Position numbers and translations under genes: made by a program. The notes below the pieces were generated by a model. That model was given only the letters and a program-made list of their open reading frames with translations, was not told where the DNA came from and searched no databases. From contig NZ_JAGIYY010000003.1 of NCBI RefSeq assembly GCF_017813335.1, forward strand, positions 372,001 through 436,000: a DNA stretch of 64,000 nt. Reading direction: 5' to 3'. This document shows positions 14,942-22,023 of this stretch, piece by piece. How positions within the stretch are numbered: the stretch's first letter is position 1; every line of letters starts with the position of its first letter. Source of the DNA: Tianweitania sediminis (lineage in GTDB: Bacteria; Pseudomonadota; Alphaproteobacteria; Rhizobiales; Rhizobiaceae).

Positions 14942-15355
14942 CTAGAACAGAGTGCCCTGTTCGTCGTCATCCCGATCGCCATCCGGCTCCTTCAAGCGTC
15001 GGCGATGCTCATTCACCGTGGAACGAGCGACCCCAAGGCTGGAGGCAGTGCTGCTGATTGAGTAGCCTTTGCGTGTCATCTCGGCAATGGCTCGCTGTCG
15101 GCGTCGTTTCTCGCCAACTAAAGCGGGTGGAATGACGATCTTCATGCCACCGAAGTCTGCCGCCAACTTCCTCGCAGCTTCCATGCCGATGAGCTTCGGG
15201 AGCCAATGCTCGTTGTTGACCCTCTGCGGAATGTAGATGGTTTGGCACGCCTTCTCGTTCCCCAGGAGAAGCGCCGCGCGAACGCCCGCCACATCGGCGA
15301 TGCGGTTCAGCAGCGGCGACAGCCAGGCGCGATCGGGATCGTGCTGCTCGGTCAC
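14942..15355 (-). CDS. Mor/C-family late transcription activator
   Basis: A 137-residue protein. Residues 1-60 are the Mor dimerisation half with the family mark QTIYIPQRVNNEHWLPKLIG; residues 85-120 form a helix-turn-helix (AIAEMTRKGYSISSTASSLG, then VARSTVNEHRRRL). In Mu, Mor turns on the middle promoter and its relative C turns on late promoters. Only one such protein was found here, directly before the lysis gene where Mu has C, so it probably drives the late promoters. The tail after the HTH is acidic. The gene overlaps its upstream neighbour by four bases. Confidence 0.82.
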   Translation of the reverse strand: MTEQHDPDRAWLSPLLNRIADVAGVRAALLLGNEKACQTIYIPQRVNNEHWLPKLIGMEAARKLAADFGGMKIVIPPALVGEKRRRQRAIAEMTRKGYSISSTASSLGVARSTVNEHRRRLKEPDGDRDDDEQGTLF

Positions 15356-15573
15356 GACTGTTCCCCGATCTCGCGCTCCAGCTCCAGCTGCCGAGCCGTG
15401 GCAATCCGCAAGCGGGCTTCAAGCTCAACACGCCGATGGGAAAACCGCTTCAGCCGCGAAATGCGGCCCACGAGGTCCTCGCGCTGTGACTGCAGGCGCG
15501 TGATCTCACCCTGCAGGCTCCAGTTCAGGAGCGGCAGCTGTGGTGGGTGAGATCGGCGCGCCATGAGGATCAC
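15352..15573 (-). CDS. Small coiled-coil phage protein
   Basis: A 73-residue protein that is almost entirely one coiled coil: QGEITRLQSQREDLVGRISR, then RRVELEARLRIATARQLELE. It could start at this ATG or three codons later (MARRSHPPQL). It overlaps the methyltransferase stop and the Mor/C start by four bases each, which supports a real, coupled gene. No family was recognised. A partner of the activator or of the methyltransferase is possible from position only. Confidence 0.6.
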   Translation of the reverse strand: MILMARRSHPPQLPLLNWSLQGEITRLQSQREDLVGRISRLKRFSHRRVELEARLRIATARQLELEREIGEQS

Positions 15574-16145
15574 TCAGCCGCCTCCGCCGTGAAGCGACCG
15601 CTCTGGTTGCCCCAAACCTCGCGACCAGGCCAAGCCTCGCGGGCGAAGAGTTCGCAGCCGAAGACATCCGGCAGGAGCTGGTCGATCATCTGCCGGGCTT
15701 CCGGCGGCTTGCGGGAATGTTCCCGCCGCAGCGAGTCGATCAAGTTGCGCACGGACTTCGATCGAAGCGCCGGCTCGCCGATGGTGCCGATCAGGAACGG
15801 CTCTGTGGCGGAGCGGAAGATGTACCCGGTGCCGAAAGCTACGCCGCCCTGGCTGCCTCGTTTCAGCCAGGCGCCACCTGTTTTGTAGGTAAAGCCCCAC
15901 GCCTGCATGACGCGCAGCGCGATCGGCAGATGCGGCCAGGTTGACCACAGGAAGAGCAGGCAATCGCGGGAAGCAAGATGCCCCACCGGCAGAGCCGAGA
16001 TCTCGGCTTCACTCATGGTGTCGTAGTGCGCTTCGGGCGACTTCCCATAGCCCTTGTCCGAACGCATCTCATAGGACCAGGGCGGATCCGCCAGGATCAC
16101 GCCGTACTTCAGCGGCCGGAGCGTATCAAAGGGCCAGCTGCTCAT
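15570..16145 (-). CDS. MT-A70 family adenine-N6 methyltransferase
   Basis: A 191-residue protein with the catalytic DPPW motif at residues 20-23 (GVILADPPWSYEMRS) and later family segments LFLWSTWPHLPIALRVMQAW, SATEPFLIGTIG and REHSRKPPEARQMIDQLLP. Phage MT-A70 enzymes transfer methyl from S-adenosylmethionine to N6 of adenine, mostly in DNA. It overlaps both neighbours by four bases, deep in the middle operon. It could protect phage DNA from host restriction or mark replicated DNA. An RNA target cannot be excluded. Length is that of the compact phage subgroup. Confidence 0.93.
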   Translation of the reverse strand: MSSWPFDTLRPLKYGVILADPPWSYEMRSDKGYGKSPEAHYDTMSEAEISALPVGHLASRDCLLFLWSTWPHLPIALRVMQAWGFTYKTGGAWLKRGSQGGVAFGTGYIFRSATEPFLIGTIGEPALRSKSVRNLIDSLRREHSRKPPEARQMIDQLLPDVFGCELFAREAWPGREVWGNQSGRFTAEAAE

Positions 16146-16381
16146 GGTGCGCCATCGCCGGCGCGCTTGGCGGCCACGTAGGCGCGAATGTCAGTTTCGT
16201 TCTCCTGGCACCAATGCAGGGTGGCGAGAACCGCCTCCATTCTCTTCGTGCAGAGCTCTGCTTCGGCCTCACGCATTTTCCCCCGGCTGATGAGACCGGG
16301 ATAGACACTGCGACGAAGCGCCAGCTCGCGGCGCACCTCGGCGATCTGGCCGACCAGCGGGATCTTGGCCGGCGAGGTCAT
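16142..16381 (-). CDS. Small phage protein of unknown function
   Basis: A 79-residue, mostly helical protein (VGQIAEVRRELALRRSVYPG, then KMREAEAELCTKRMEAVLAT). It overlaps the methyltransferase and its upstream neighbour by four bases each. The regular pattern of Ala, Leu, Arg and Glu suggests a helical hairpin. No known domain was recognised. Its fixed place in the chain suggests membership of the same middle operon, nothing more. Confidence 0.6.
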   Translation of the reverse strand: MTSPAKIPLVGQIAEVRRELALRRSVYPGLISRGKMREAEAELCTKRMEAVLATLHWCQENETDIRAYVAAKRAGDGAP

Positions 16382-16617
16382 TGCTCACCCGGCCGAATGC
16401 CCCGGATAGTCTCCATGAGCTGGGACTTTCCGCCGTTCGCCTTCCAGATGAGGCTCAGGGTGAGGCTGCCGTCCTTGCATCGCGTGACCGAAGACTTTCG
16501 GGAAAGGGTCCAGCCGTCGCTCATTCGAAAGAGCGGGTGTTGTTCGATCCTGTCGGCCGCGATTTGCTCGAGCTTCTCGAAGGCGATTTTCACGCGGCCG
16601 ACTTTGCGACGGGTCAT
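16378..16617 (-). CDS. Small phage protein of unknown function
   Basis: A 79-residue protein starting MTRRKVGRVKIAFEKLEQIA. The start was chosen because its ATG overlaps the stop of the ASCH-like gene as TGATG; an ATG five codons upstream is possible. The second half has a beta-rich stretch, SSVTRCKDGSLTLSLIWKAN. No family was recognised. Confidence 0.6.
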   Translation of the reverse strand: MTRRKVGRVKIAFEKLEQIAADRIEQHPLFRMSDGWTLSRKSSVTRCKDGSLTLSLIWKANGGKSQLMETIRGIRPGEQ

Positions 16618-17048
16618 CAGGAGGGCCTCCATTCAATCAGCACGCCCTCGAAGCGGCCGACGCCGTGATGCTTGAGCCAGAACGCGCCCATGTTTGCGCG
16701 GGCGGTGCTGTGATGCGTTCCTGCGGCTTGGTTGAAGTCTGCTGGCGCAAAGCCGTCGAGCTGGGCGAGCGCCTCAATCTCGCGGGCGTCGAGCACCCAA
16801 TCGCCGATCGTGATCGATGCGATTCCTGCGTCCAGGAGTTCCGACGTCGAGATCTCGATCGGCCGCACCGCCACGCAAAGCGGATCCTTGTCCAGGAGCT
16901 TGGTGCAGTGGCGCGTCCGCATGCCGGCGTAGAGCTGGATCGGCTCGCCGGGACGTGCATGACGCTTGCGGGGAGCGCGGATGGTCTGCCGCTTAGTGAG
17001 CGCCGCGACCGCCTGCGCGAAGAACGGTGCGAAGCTATACGCGACCAC
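16617..17048 (-). CDS. ASCH/PUA-like domain protein
   Basis: A 143-residue protein starting at GTG (VVAYSFAPFFAQAV). It contains the ASCH-type core KRQTIRAPRKRHARPGEPIQ near residues 20-40, LYAGMRT and, after a strand DPLCVAVRPIEIS, an acidic helix LDAREIEALAQLDGF. ASCH domains resemble PUA RNA-binding folds and act in RNA or nucleotide recognition or hydrolysis. Phage members are common in Mu-like genomes but mostly uncharacterised. The gene overlaps GemA by 14 bases. It lies about 470 bases from the methyltransferase gene in the same operon. Confidence 0.72.
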   Translation of the reverse strand: MVAYSFAPFFAQAVAALTKRQTIRAPRKRHARPGEPIQLYAGMRTRHCTKLLDKDPLCVAVRPIEISTSELLDAGIASITIGDWVLDAREIEALAQLDGFAPADFNQAAGTHHSTARANMGAFWLKHHGVGRFEGVLIEWRPS

Positions 17049-17745
17049 GGCGCTCGCCTCCTTGCTGCCGGCGGATGCGCTCGCCAAGCGCATTCATGAG
17101 CTTCAGCCAGTCGGCGGGTGGCAATCCCCCGACATATGCGATCTCTCCACCGCTCATATCGGGCTCGGGATGGAGGTCGAAGATCGTGGTGAACTCGTGG
17201 CCCGTCAGTTCCTTGACCAGCCTGAGGAACGCGGGGCCGTTGCCCATGAGGGTCGCGCCAGGCACGATCTTCCGGAACTGCGCCCAGGCCACGCGAAACC
17301 GATCATCGTTGAAGATGGGATGCCGTTGCTTGTCCGCCGACCAGTCGACGCCGGCTTCCCGTTCCATCCATCGCTTCAGCGCCTCGATCGCCTTGATGGC
17401 GTCCTCGGCATCGCGAACGAAGCGAACGTGGTCGATGCCCGTCTGCCGTTTCACGAAGCTGACCAGGGCATCGTCCGAGCGATCGCGAACGATGCCGAGG
17501 TTCCAGGCGGCGATCCAGAGCGCCTGCAGCTTCGGCGCGAACTTGCCCTCAAGCCGCTTTCGCGACCCCTTTGAGGCCGTCTGAAAGCCCTGCCGGCGGA
17601 ACTCCTCGATCAGCCGATTCCGCTGATTGTCGTTCATCTCGCGGGTGGAGCTCTTGCCGGTAACTCTCACGCACACCGCTCGGAACGTATCCTCGTCCAG
17701 GCCGAGCTGCTTCTTGGCGACATGGATGGCGGCAAGTGCGCTCAT
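17035..17745 (-). CDS. gemA: GemA/gp16 family protein (DUF1018)
   Basis: A 236-residue protein. The first 130 residues match the gp16/GemA family: SALAAIHVAKKQLGLDEDTF at the start, RAVCVRVTGKSSTREMND, then RRQGF and, near residue 75, LQALWIAAWNLGIV. GemA of Mu affects host gyrase-related genes and DNA supercoiling; the biochemical action is still unclear. The second half (RHPIFNDDRFRVAWAQFRKI and on) extends beyond ordinary gp16 proteins of about 150-190 residues. The gene overlaps a small HTH gene by four bases upstream. Confidence 0.85.
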   Translation of the reverse strand: MSALAAIHVAKKQLGLDEDTFRAVCVRVTGKSSTREMNDNQRNRLIEEFRRQGFQTASKGSRKRLEGKFAPKLQALWIAAWNLGIVRDRSDDALVSFVKRQTGIDHVRFVRDAEDAIKAIEALKRWMEREAGVDWSADKQRHPIFNDDRFRVAWAQFRKIVPGATLMGNGPAFLRLVKELTGHEFTTIFDLHPEPDMSGGEIAYVGGLPPADWLKLMNALGERIRRQQGGERRGRV

Positions 17746-18023
17746 GGTTGAGGATCCTTCTTCGGCCGAGCGACGAGCTCGAAGCCAATGACGTTGAGAG
17801 CGGCATCAAGGTCAGCGACTCCCGGCTGCCGGCGATAGCGCCAATCGGAAACCGTGCAGCGCCGGTGACCCGAGCGCTCAGCGATCTCCGTCACAGTGGT
17901 CATCTGCCGGTTCGCCTCCTCAAACAGGAAGCGAACGAGCGGATGGCTGTGCTGCGGAATAGGAAGTTTGCCGCGCCAGCGGGTGCCGAGGCGGTTGCCG
18001 GATCTGGATCGATGGGAGGTCAT
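17742..18023 (-). CDS. Small helix-turn-helix protein
   Basis: A 93-residue protein with an HTH in its middle: VTEIAERSGHRRCTVSDWRY, followed by ADLDAALNVIGFELVARPKK, which is how Cro/CI-type domains end. The N-terminal 25 residues are basic. It may be a transcription regulator of the middle region or a DNA-binding accessory. Four-base overlaps join it to the winged-helix gene before it and GemA after it. Confidence 0.7.
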   Translation of the reverse strand: MTSHRSRSGNRLGTRWRGKLPIPQHSHPLVRFLFEEANRQMTTVTEIAERSGHRRCTVSDWRYRRQPGVADLDAALNVIGFELVARPKKDPQP

Positions 18024-18457
18024 CGCTGATCTCTCCTCAATCCGGAGAACTCAGGCTTGCCGCCGGCAAGCACCTTCGCAAGCGCTTCGACGCCTGTGAG
18101 CTGGTAGCCAAGGCTATGGATGGTCCGGATATCGATGCCGCAGCCCTGGACCTTTTGTCGAGTGTGGCAAACGTGAACGTCTACATTCTTCGGCTGCGGC
18201 CAGTTATCGTCAGGTCGATCCCAGTATAGTGCTTTGAGAAGAGCTTCTTTGCTGCGCGGCTTTCCGTCGGCTAGAGCCATCAAGATCCGCATCTCGCTCG
18301 GTGTCAGGCGAAGCACTCGATTGAGATGTAGTGGTCGATCTGGGCGGGCTGCCGAAGCGAGAGCCTCAACCTGCGCTTCTAGTTCCTCAGCATAGGTCAT
18401 CAACTCGCTGCGGCTTAGACGTTCAATATCGAAGTCCCTGCGGGCCGCAACGATCAT
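18020..18457 (-). CDS. Orphan OmpR/PhoB-type winged-helix regulator
   Basis: A 145-residue protein without a receiver domain. Residues 1-35 form a coil (LSRSELMTYAEELEAQVEAL). Residues 45-125 are an OmpR-type winged helix: LRLTPSEMRILMALADGKPR, then VDVHVCHTRQKVQGCGIDIR and TIHSLGYQL, which matches the recognition helix and wing of response-regulator effectors. Caulobacter-type alphaproteobacteria use related domains in cell-cycle regulators such as CtrA. It may therefore tie phage middle expression to host control or act on a phage promoter. It overlaps both neighbours by four bases. Confidence 0.8.
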   Translation of the reverse strand: MIVAARRDFDIERLSRSELMTYAEELEAQVEALASAARPDRPLHLNRVLRLTPSEMRILMALADGKPRSKEALLKALYWDRPDDNWPQPKNVDVHVCHTRQKVQGCGIDIRTIHSLGYQLTGVEALAKVLAGGKPEFSGLRRDQR

Positions 18458-18981
18458 CGTCCGGCCTCCTCCAGCAAGGCAGCGGCACGCTCTGAGATCT
18501 CCGGCCTGAAGAAGCCAAGGCGGATCTGGATAGGCGATGAAAACTCCGCAGAGCCTCCCTCCAGGAGCGGCTGATCAATGCATTCCGCCAGGCAGTCGGC
18601 GAGCCTGCTTTCCAGCGTCGCCTCGTGCGGAACGTTCACGCCAAGTTCGGCATCTATGGCACGGTCGAGATCCTCGCCGCCAAGGATCGTGTTTTCAGGC
18701 ACGCGCCCAGCGAAGATGCCGCCCACCGCGATATCGACCTGGCGCGTTTGACGATCGCGCAGGAAGCGATAGCGTGCGGCATCAGCCTCCATTCTCTTCT
18801 GCAGACAGTCTTGGCAGTGCGAACACAGATCCTCGTCGGCCCAACACAGCAGCTCGCCGTCGATTACGCAGCCCGGCTCGATATGGGTGATGCCGCACTC
18901 CCTACATTTTTGCGCAGGCGCGCACATCTTCGCGTACTCGGACGAACAATGGTGGGCGGGAAAGGCGGGGGCTCGGTTCAT
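18454..18981 (-). CDS. Cysteine-rich phage protein with putative zinc ribbon
   Basis: A 175-residue protein with nine or so cysteines in residues 12-63: CAPAQKCREC, then CVIDGELLCW and CSHCQDCLQKRME. This looks like one or two zinc-binding knuckles. The rest is acidic and helical (EATLESRLADCLAECIDQPL), with no known domain. It starts five bases after its upstream neighbour and overlaps the winged-helix gene by four bases. A nucleic-acid or protein-binding adaptor is possible; function unknown. Confidence 0.65.
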   Translation of the reverse strand: MNRAPAFPAHHCSSEYAKMCAPAQKCRECGITHIEPGCVIDGELLCWADEDLCSHCQDCLQKRMEADAARYRFLRDRQTRQVDIAVGGIFAGRVPENTILGGEDLDRAIDAELGVNVPHEATLESRLADCLAECIDQPLLEGGSAEFSSPIQIRLGFFRPEISERAAALLEEAGR

Positions 18982-18985
18982 TGCC

Positions 18986-19318
18986 TCAACCCTCCCTCGG
19001 CTCGATCGGCGCCGGACCGGAGCCCTGCAGGTTTACGGGATCTGTCGCGACCTCTTCGGTCACCGTTTCCATGGACTGAACGCGGGCATAGATGCCCATC
19101 GGCCCGATCTCGCCGTAACCCTCGACAAACTCTTTGCGGTTCCAGCCGAAGTCGAACACCTCGCGGGCGGCGAGTTGGGCGATGTGCTGCGCATGCAGCT
19201 CCAACGTGTCGAAGGGAAAGAAGTGCTCGATGAACTCCTTGTAGAACTCCGGTGTGAAAGCCCTCTCGTCGAGCTTGACCTGCACGACGCTGGTAACGGT
19301 GACTTCGAACGTCTTCAT
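18986..19318 (-). CDS. Small phage protein of unknown function
   Basis: A 110-residue protein starting MKTFEVTVTSVVQVKLDERA with alternating residues typical of beta strands, then a helix FTPEFYKEFIEHFFPFDTLE and a helix LHAQHIAQLAAREVF. The end is Pro-rich. It may be a single alpha/beta domain. Longer in-frame starts overlap DUF3164 and were rejected. No family was recognised. Confidence 0.65.
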   Translation of the reverse strand: MKTFEVTVTSVVQVKLDERAFTPEFYKEFIEHFFPFDTLELHAQHIAQLAAREVFDFGWNRKEFVEGYGEIGPMGIYARVQSMETVTEEVATDPVNLQGSGPAPIEPREG

Positions 19319-19329
19319 CGCCGCCTCCT

Positions 19330-20004
19330 TCAAGCCTTCGCCAGGTCGATCGTGACGGCCTGCCAGCCGTCCTCGATCGAGCGGCGCTGGTAGCAGCGGA
19401 CGTAGGTTTTCGAGCCGACGACGCGCATTGCATCGCGGATAGCTTCCATGGCCCGCTTCCAGCGCTCGTCCTCGATTTCCATGCGCAGCAGCATGAAGAT
19501 CTCGGAGCGATTGATCTGGCCGGCCTTGTCCGTGTTGAAGGCGCGCGTCACGAGGGTGCGGATCTCCGCGCGACTGTCGGCCGACCACTCGGTCAAGCAC
19601 TCGTCGATCAGCGCTTTGGCGACCTGGAGCTGCGGGCCGAAATCGATGTGGTCCTGCACCTGGACCTGCACCTTCATGAGGCCGTCGAAGGTCATGAAGG
19701 TTTTGTTGCCCTTCGTGCCGCCCTTCTTCGCCCCGTACTCCTGCTCGAGGAGCGCCTCGAAAGCTCCGAGATCGTTGAACGTGTGCTGCTTGAAGCGCGT
19801 GATCTGCGCCGAAAGCTCGCGAGCGTAGCCCATGACCTTCCGGACTGTTTCGTCTTCCAGCTTGTCGGCCGGCTTGATGGATTCCACCGGGACAAGGTTG
19901 CCCTTTGCATCGGGCATGTAGTTCTTGCCGTTCACAACTGTGACGCCGGCGTCGGGCTTCTCTTCCAGGATCACGGCCTGGGCGGTCTGGTCATCCAGCT
20001 GCAT
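19330..20004 (-). CDS. DUF3164 family protein
   Basis: A 224-residue protein with the family opening NYMPDAKGNLVPVESIKPAD near residue 29, then KLEDETVRKVMGYARELSAQ and MTFDGLMKVQVQVQDHIDFG. The C-terminal half holds NTDKAGQINRSEIFMLLRME, also conserved. DUF3164 proteins occur in the early block of many Mu-like phages between B and GemA; the role is unknown. The start at MQLDDQTAQAV was chosen because it overlaps the upstream gene by 14 bases, while longer versions would cover it. About normal length for the family. Confidence 0.88.
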   Translation of the reverse strand: MQLDDQTAQAVILEEKPDAGVTVVNGKNYMPDAKGNLVPVESIKPADKLEDETVRKVMGYARELSAQITRFKQHTFNDLGAFEALLEQEYGAKKGGTKGNKTFMTFDGLMKVQVQVQDHIDFGPQLQVAKALIDECLTEWSADSRAEIRTLVTRAFNTDKAGQINRSEIFMLLRMEIEDERWKRAMEAIRDAMRVVGSKTYVRCYQRRSIEDGWQAVTIDLAKA

Positions 20005-20317
20005 GTTCGTTCTCCATCGGTTCGTTGGTGCCGCCGTAAATCGTGAAAAGGATCCGGCGCACTTCCTGGGATTGCAGTTCGATAGCGGCCTCTCGGGCCG
20101 CGTCGCTGTTTGCCTCGCCGGTCTTTGGAAGATCGAGAGCGCGGACAAGCAGATCCGCTTCGACGACGGCCTTCCAGAACAGCTCCACCGCGTGCGCCAT
20201 CTTGATCACGCTGGCAGCGCTAGCCATGTGCCGGGTGGGGTTGGCGATAACCCGGCCGGCGGCGTCGAGAACATCGACGCGATCGACCGCAGCCATAAGT
20301 TTCTCGAGGTCGCTCAT
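19991..20317 (-). CDS. Small helical phage protein
   Basis: A 108-residue protein starting MSDLEKLMAAVDRVDVLDAA; its ATG overlaps the upstream stop as ATGA. It is mostly helical, with AASVIKMAHAVELFWKAVVE and DAAREAAIELQSQEVRRILF. No family or motif was recognised. It belongs to the post-transposition operon between B and DUF3164, where phages keep host-takeover and accessory genes. Confidence 0.6.
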   Translation of the reverse strand: MSDLEKLMAAVDRVDVLDAAGRVIANPTRHMASAASVIKMAHAVELFWKAVVEADLLVRALDLPKTGEANSDAAREAAIELQSQEVRRILFTIYGGTNEPMENEHAAG

Positions 20318-20664
20318 GCCGCTGACCCACCCGTGTCTGCTTGTTCGGCAGGGATCGGTCGAGGCACGATCGGGAACAGCACGACGTTCGTGCCAGGGAC
20401 GCTGAGAGCGTCGGCAAGGCGCAGCTGCTCGCGCCGGCGCTGCTCGCGCTCCTCGCGCTCCTCGCGCTCCTCGCGAGAAAGCCGGTTCCATTCTTTGCGG
20501 CTGGCAAGGTTTTCAAGCTCGCGAGCGCGGTGCCACATCGCTCGCAAACACTCCCGCACATATCGCGCCTTTCTTTTCGTCAGGGCGCGTTCACCGCTTT
20601 CGTGAGCGAAAAGCATGGCGGACAGATCCGCGATGCCGTCTGAGAGTTCCAGCGACATGCCCAT
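20314..20664 (-). CDS. Small charged phage protein with EER repeats
   Basis: A 116-residue protein. Residues 1-60 are helical and basic (KARYVRECLRAMWHRARELE). A highly charged stretch REEREEREEREQRRREQLR near residue 64 is encoded by a 9-base tandem repeat. The C-terminus is hydrophobic and Pro-rich (TNVVLFPIVPRPIPAEQ), with a NVV-FP pattern like that at the end of its upstream neighbour. No family was recognised. It shares a single base with the upstream stop. Confidence 0.6.
   Translation of the reverse strand: MGMSLELSDGIADLSAMLFAHESGERALTKRKARYVRECLRAMWHRARELENLASRKEWNRLSREEREEREEREQRRREQLRLADALSVPGTNVVLFPIVPRPIPAEQADTGGSAA
20443..20475. repeat. Tandem 9-base repeat CTCGCGCTC, three full copies plus part
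   Basis: Three exact head-to-tail copies and a partial fourth lie inside a small phage gene and encode a repeated Glu-Glu-Arg run. Such short tandem units can change copy number by slippage and would keep the frame. Confidence 0.85.
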
Positions 20665-20918
20665 CAGCTTTCCCTCCGAGAATGAAGGCTGACGACATTG
20701 CTGCCGCCCTCCTTCACCTGCAGGGACTTGGCTGCTTCCTGTTCCAGGTACCGACGGCCTGCCCGGTGAGCCTCAAGCTGCCGGTGGGCCAGGAGCTCGG
20801 TTTCAAGGGAGACAGCCAGTTCCAGCATCAGCTGCAGGCGCTGGGCAACTTGGTGAGCGCCGCGCCGCTTGGCGATGTCGGCGAGATCCCGCAGCTCGGT
20901 CGAGAGGGTGGCATCCAT
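20664..20918 (-). CDS. Small phage protein of unknown function
   Basis: An 84-residue protein starting MDATLSTELRDLADIAKRRG. The ATG overlaps the stop of gene B (TAATG). Two helices dominate: AHQVAQRLQLMLELAVSLET and LEAHRAGRRYLEQEAAKSLQ. It ends SNVVSLHSRRES. A GTG three codons upstream is possible. No domain recognised. Confidence 0.65.
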   Translation of the reverse strand: MDATLSTELRDLADIAKRRGAHQVAQRLQLMLELAVSLETELLAHRQLEAHRAGRRYLEQEAAKSLQVKEGGSNVVSLHSRRES

Positions 20919-21970
20919 TACTGCCACTCCACATCGCGGTTCTTCCAGGCTGCTTCGATGTGCTGTCGGGCGACCGTCTCACCCCGGCCGGTCGCGTACA
21001 TCACGGCCAGCTTCATGGTCTTGTCGATCTGGCCGAGCGCGCCGCCTTTCTTGCCGATGCCGATCAGAAACTTGACCGCCTCAGGATCGGAGACATTCCA
21101 GGCGGAGATGAAGGCGCGAAGATCTTCTTCGTGCGGCCGAGTGCGCTGCAGGCGCTTGCCGATGCGTCGCTTGATCTGGGCAAAGGAAGGACCTTCCTTC
21201 CCGCCCTTCCCGTCATCGCGGTTGCGGAAGCGGTTGTAGATCTCGGTGTTGCCGACAAGCGCAACGCCGCATTTGTAGATGTCGACGAAGTGGCGCAGCT
21301 GGTCGACCGCCTCGTCGGTCAGGTTCTGTGCCTCATCCACGATGAGCAAAGTACCAGCGCCGGTGCGCTCCAGTCGTCGGCCGATCGCGCGCTTCAGTTT
21401 CGCGGGATTATGGACCATCACGTCGAGCTCGGCTGCGAGCTCGGAAAGCATGCCGTGAACGGTTTTGGTGTGGGGCGACATGGTCGCCATGAAGACGTGC
21501 GGCCGCGATCCAAGGAACTGGCGACACGCTACGGTCTTTCCCATCCCGGCTTCGAGGGTGATGATCACCATGTCGGCCGCCATCTGGGCCCAGGTGAGCG
21601 TTTCGATCACCTCTACGGCGGCTTTCGTCTTCAGGAACGCTGGTGAGCTCGGGATGCTTGCCGCGAGGCCAGATGTTTCCTCGACGGCATCGATCCACTG
21701 CTGGACCTGCTTGTTCGTGTTATCGAGGCGGCCTGTGTATTTGCCTGAAAACCATTGGGAGAAGGTGCCGTCTGCCATGCCGATGCGGCGAGCGACCTCA
21801 GCCTTTGTCCATCCGTTCTGGGTCGCAACGGCGATCACCATGTCCACCAGTGTCCACCACTGCTGGATGTCTGTTTCTGAGCGGTTCGAAAGCCCCTTAT
21901 CAGGACCTTGAAGCGGGCGCTCCCAAACCGGTGCGCCCCTAATCTGGCTTGTGCCGACGATCTCGTTCAT
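20918..21970 (-). CDS. B: Transposition target-choice ATPase (MuB-like)
   Basis: A 350-residue AAA+ ATPase. Residues 35-95 carry an N-terminal helix-turn-helix (WTKAEVARRIGMADGTFSQW), as in MuB. The ATPase core has Walker A EAGMGKT at about 140-146 and Walker B LLIVDEAQNL at about 208-217, with a sensor-like VALVGNTEIYNRF near residue 235. MuB forms filaments on DNA, picks target sites and activates the transposase while giving target immunity. It follows the A gene by 53 bases. Length is a little longer than MuB (312) because of extra N-terminal residues. Confidence 0.94.
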   Translation of the reverse strand: MNEIVGTSQIRGAPVWERPLQGPDKGLSNRSETDIQQWWTLVDMVIAVATQNGWTKAEVARRIGMADGTFSQWFSGKYTGRLDNTNKQVQQWIDAVEETSGLAASIPSSPAFLKTKAAVEVIETLTWAQMAADMVIITLEAGMGKTVACRQFLGSRPHVFMATMSPHTKTVHGMLSELAAELDVMVHNPAKLKRAIGRRLERTGAGTLLIVDEAQNLTDEAVDQLRHFVDIYKCGVALVGNTEIYNRFRNRDDGKGGKEGPSFAQIKRRIGKRLQRTRPHEEDLRAFISAWNVSDPEAVKFLIGIGKKGGALGQIDKTMKLAVMYATGRGETVARQHIEAAWKNRDVEWQ

Positions 21971-22023
21971 CTATTGGGTTCCTTGAACAAAGCCCTGTTT
22001 GCAGGGCGGATTGTTGGGCGGGA

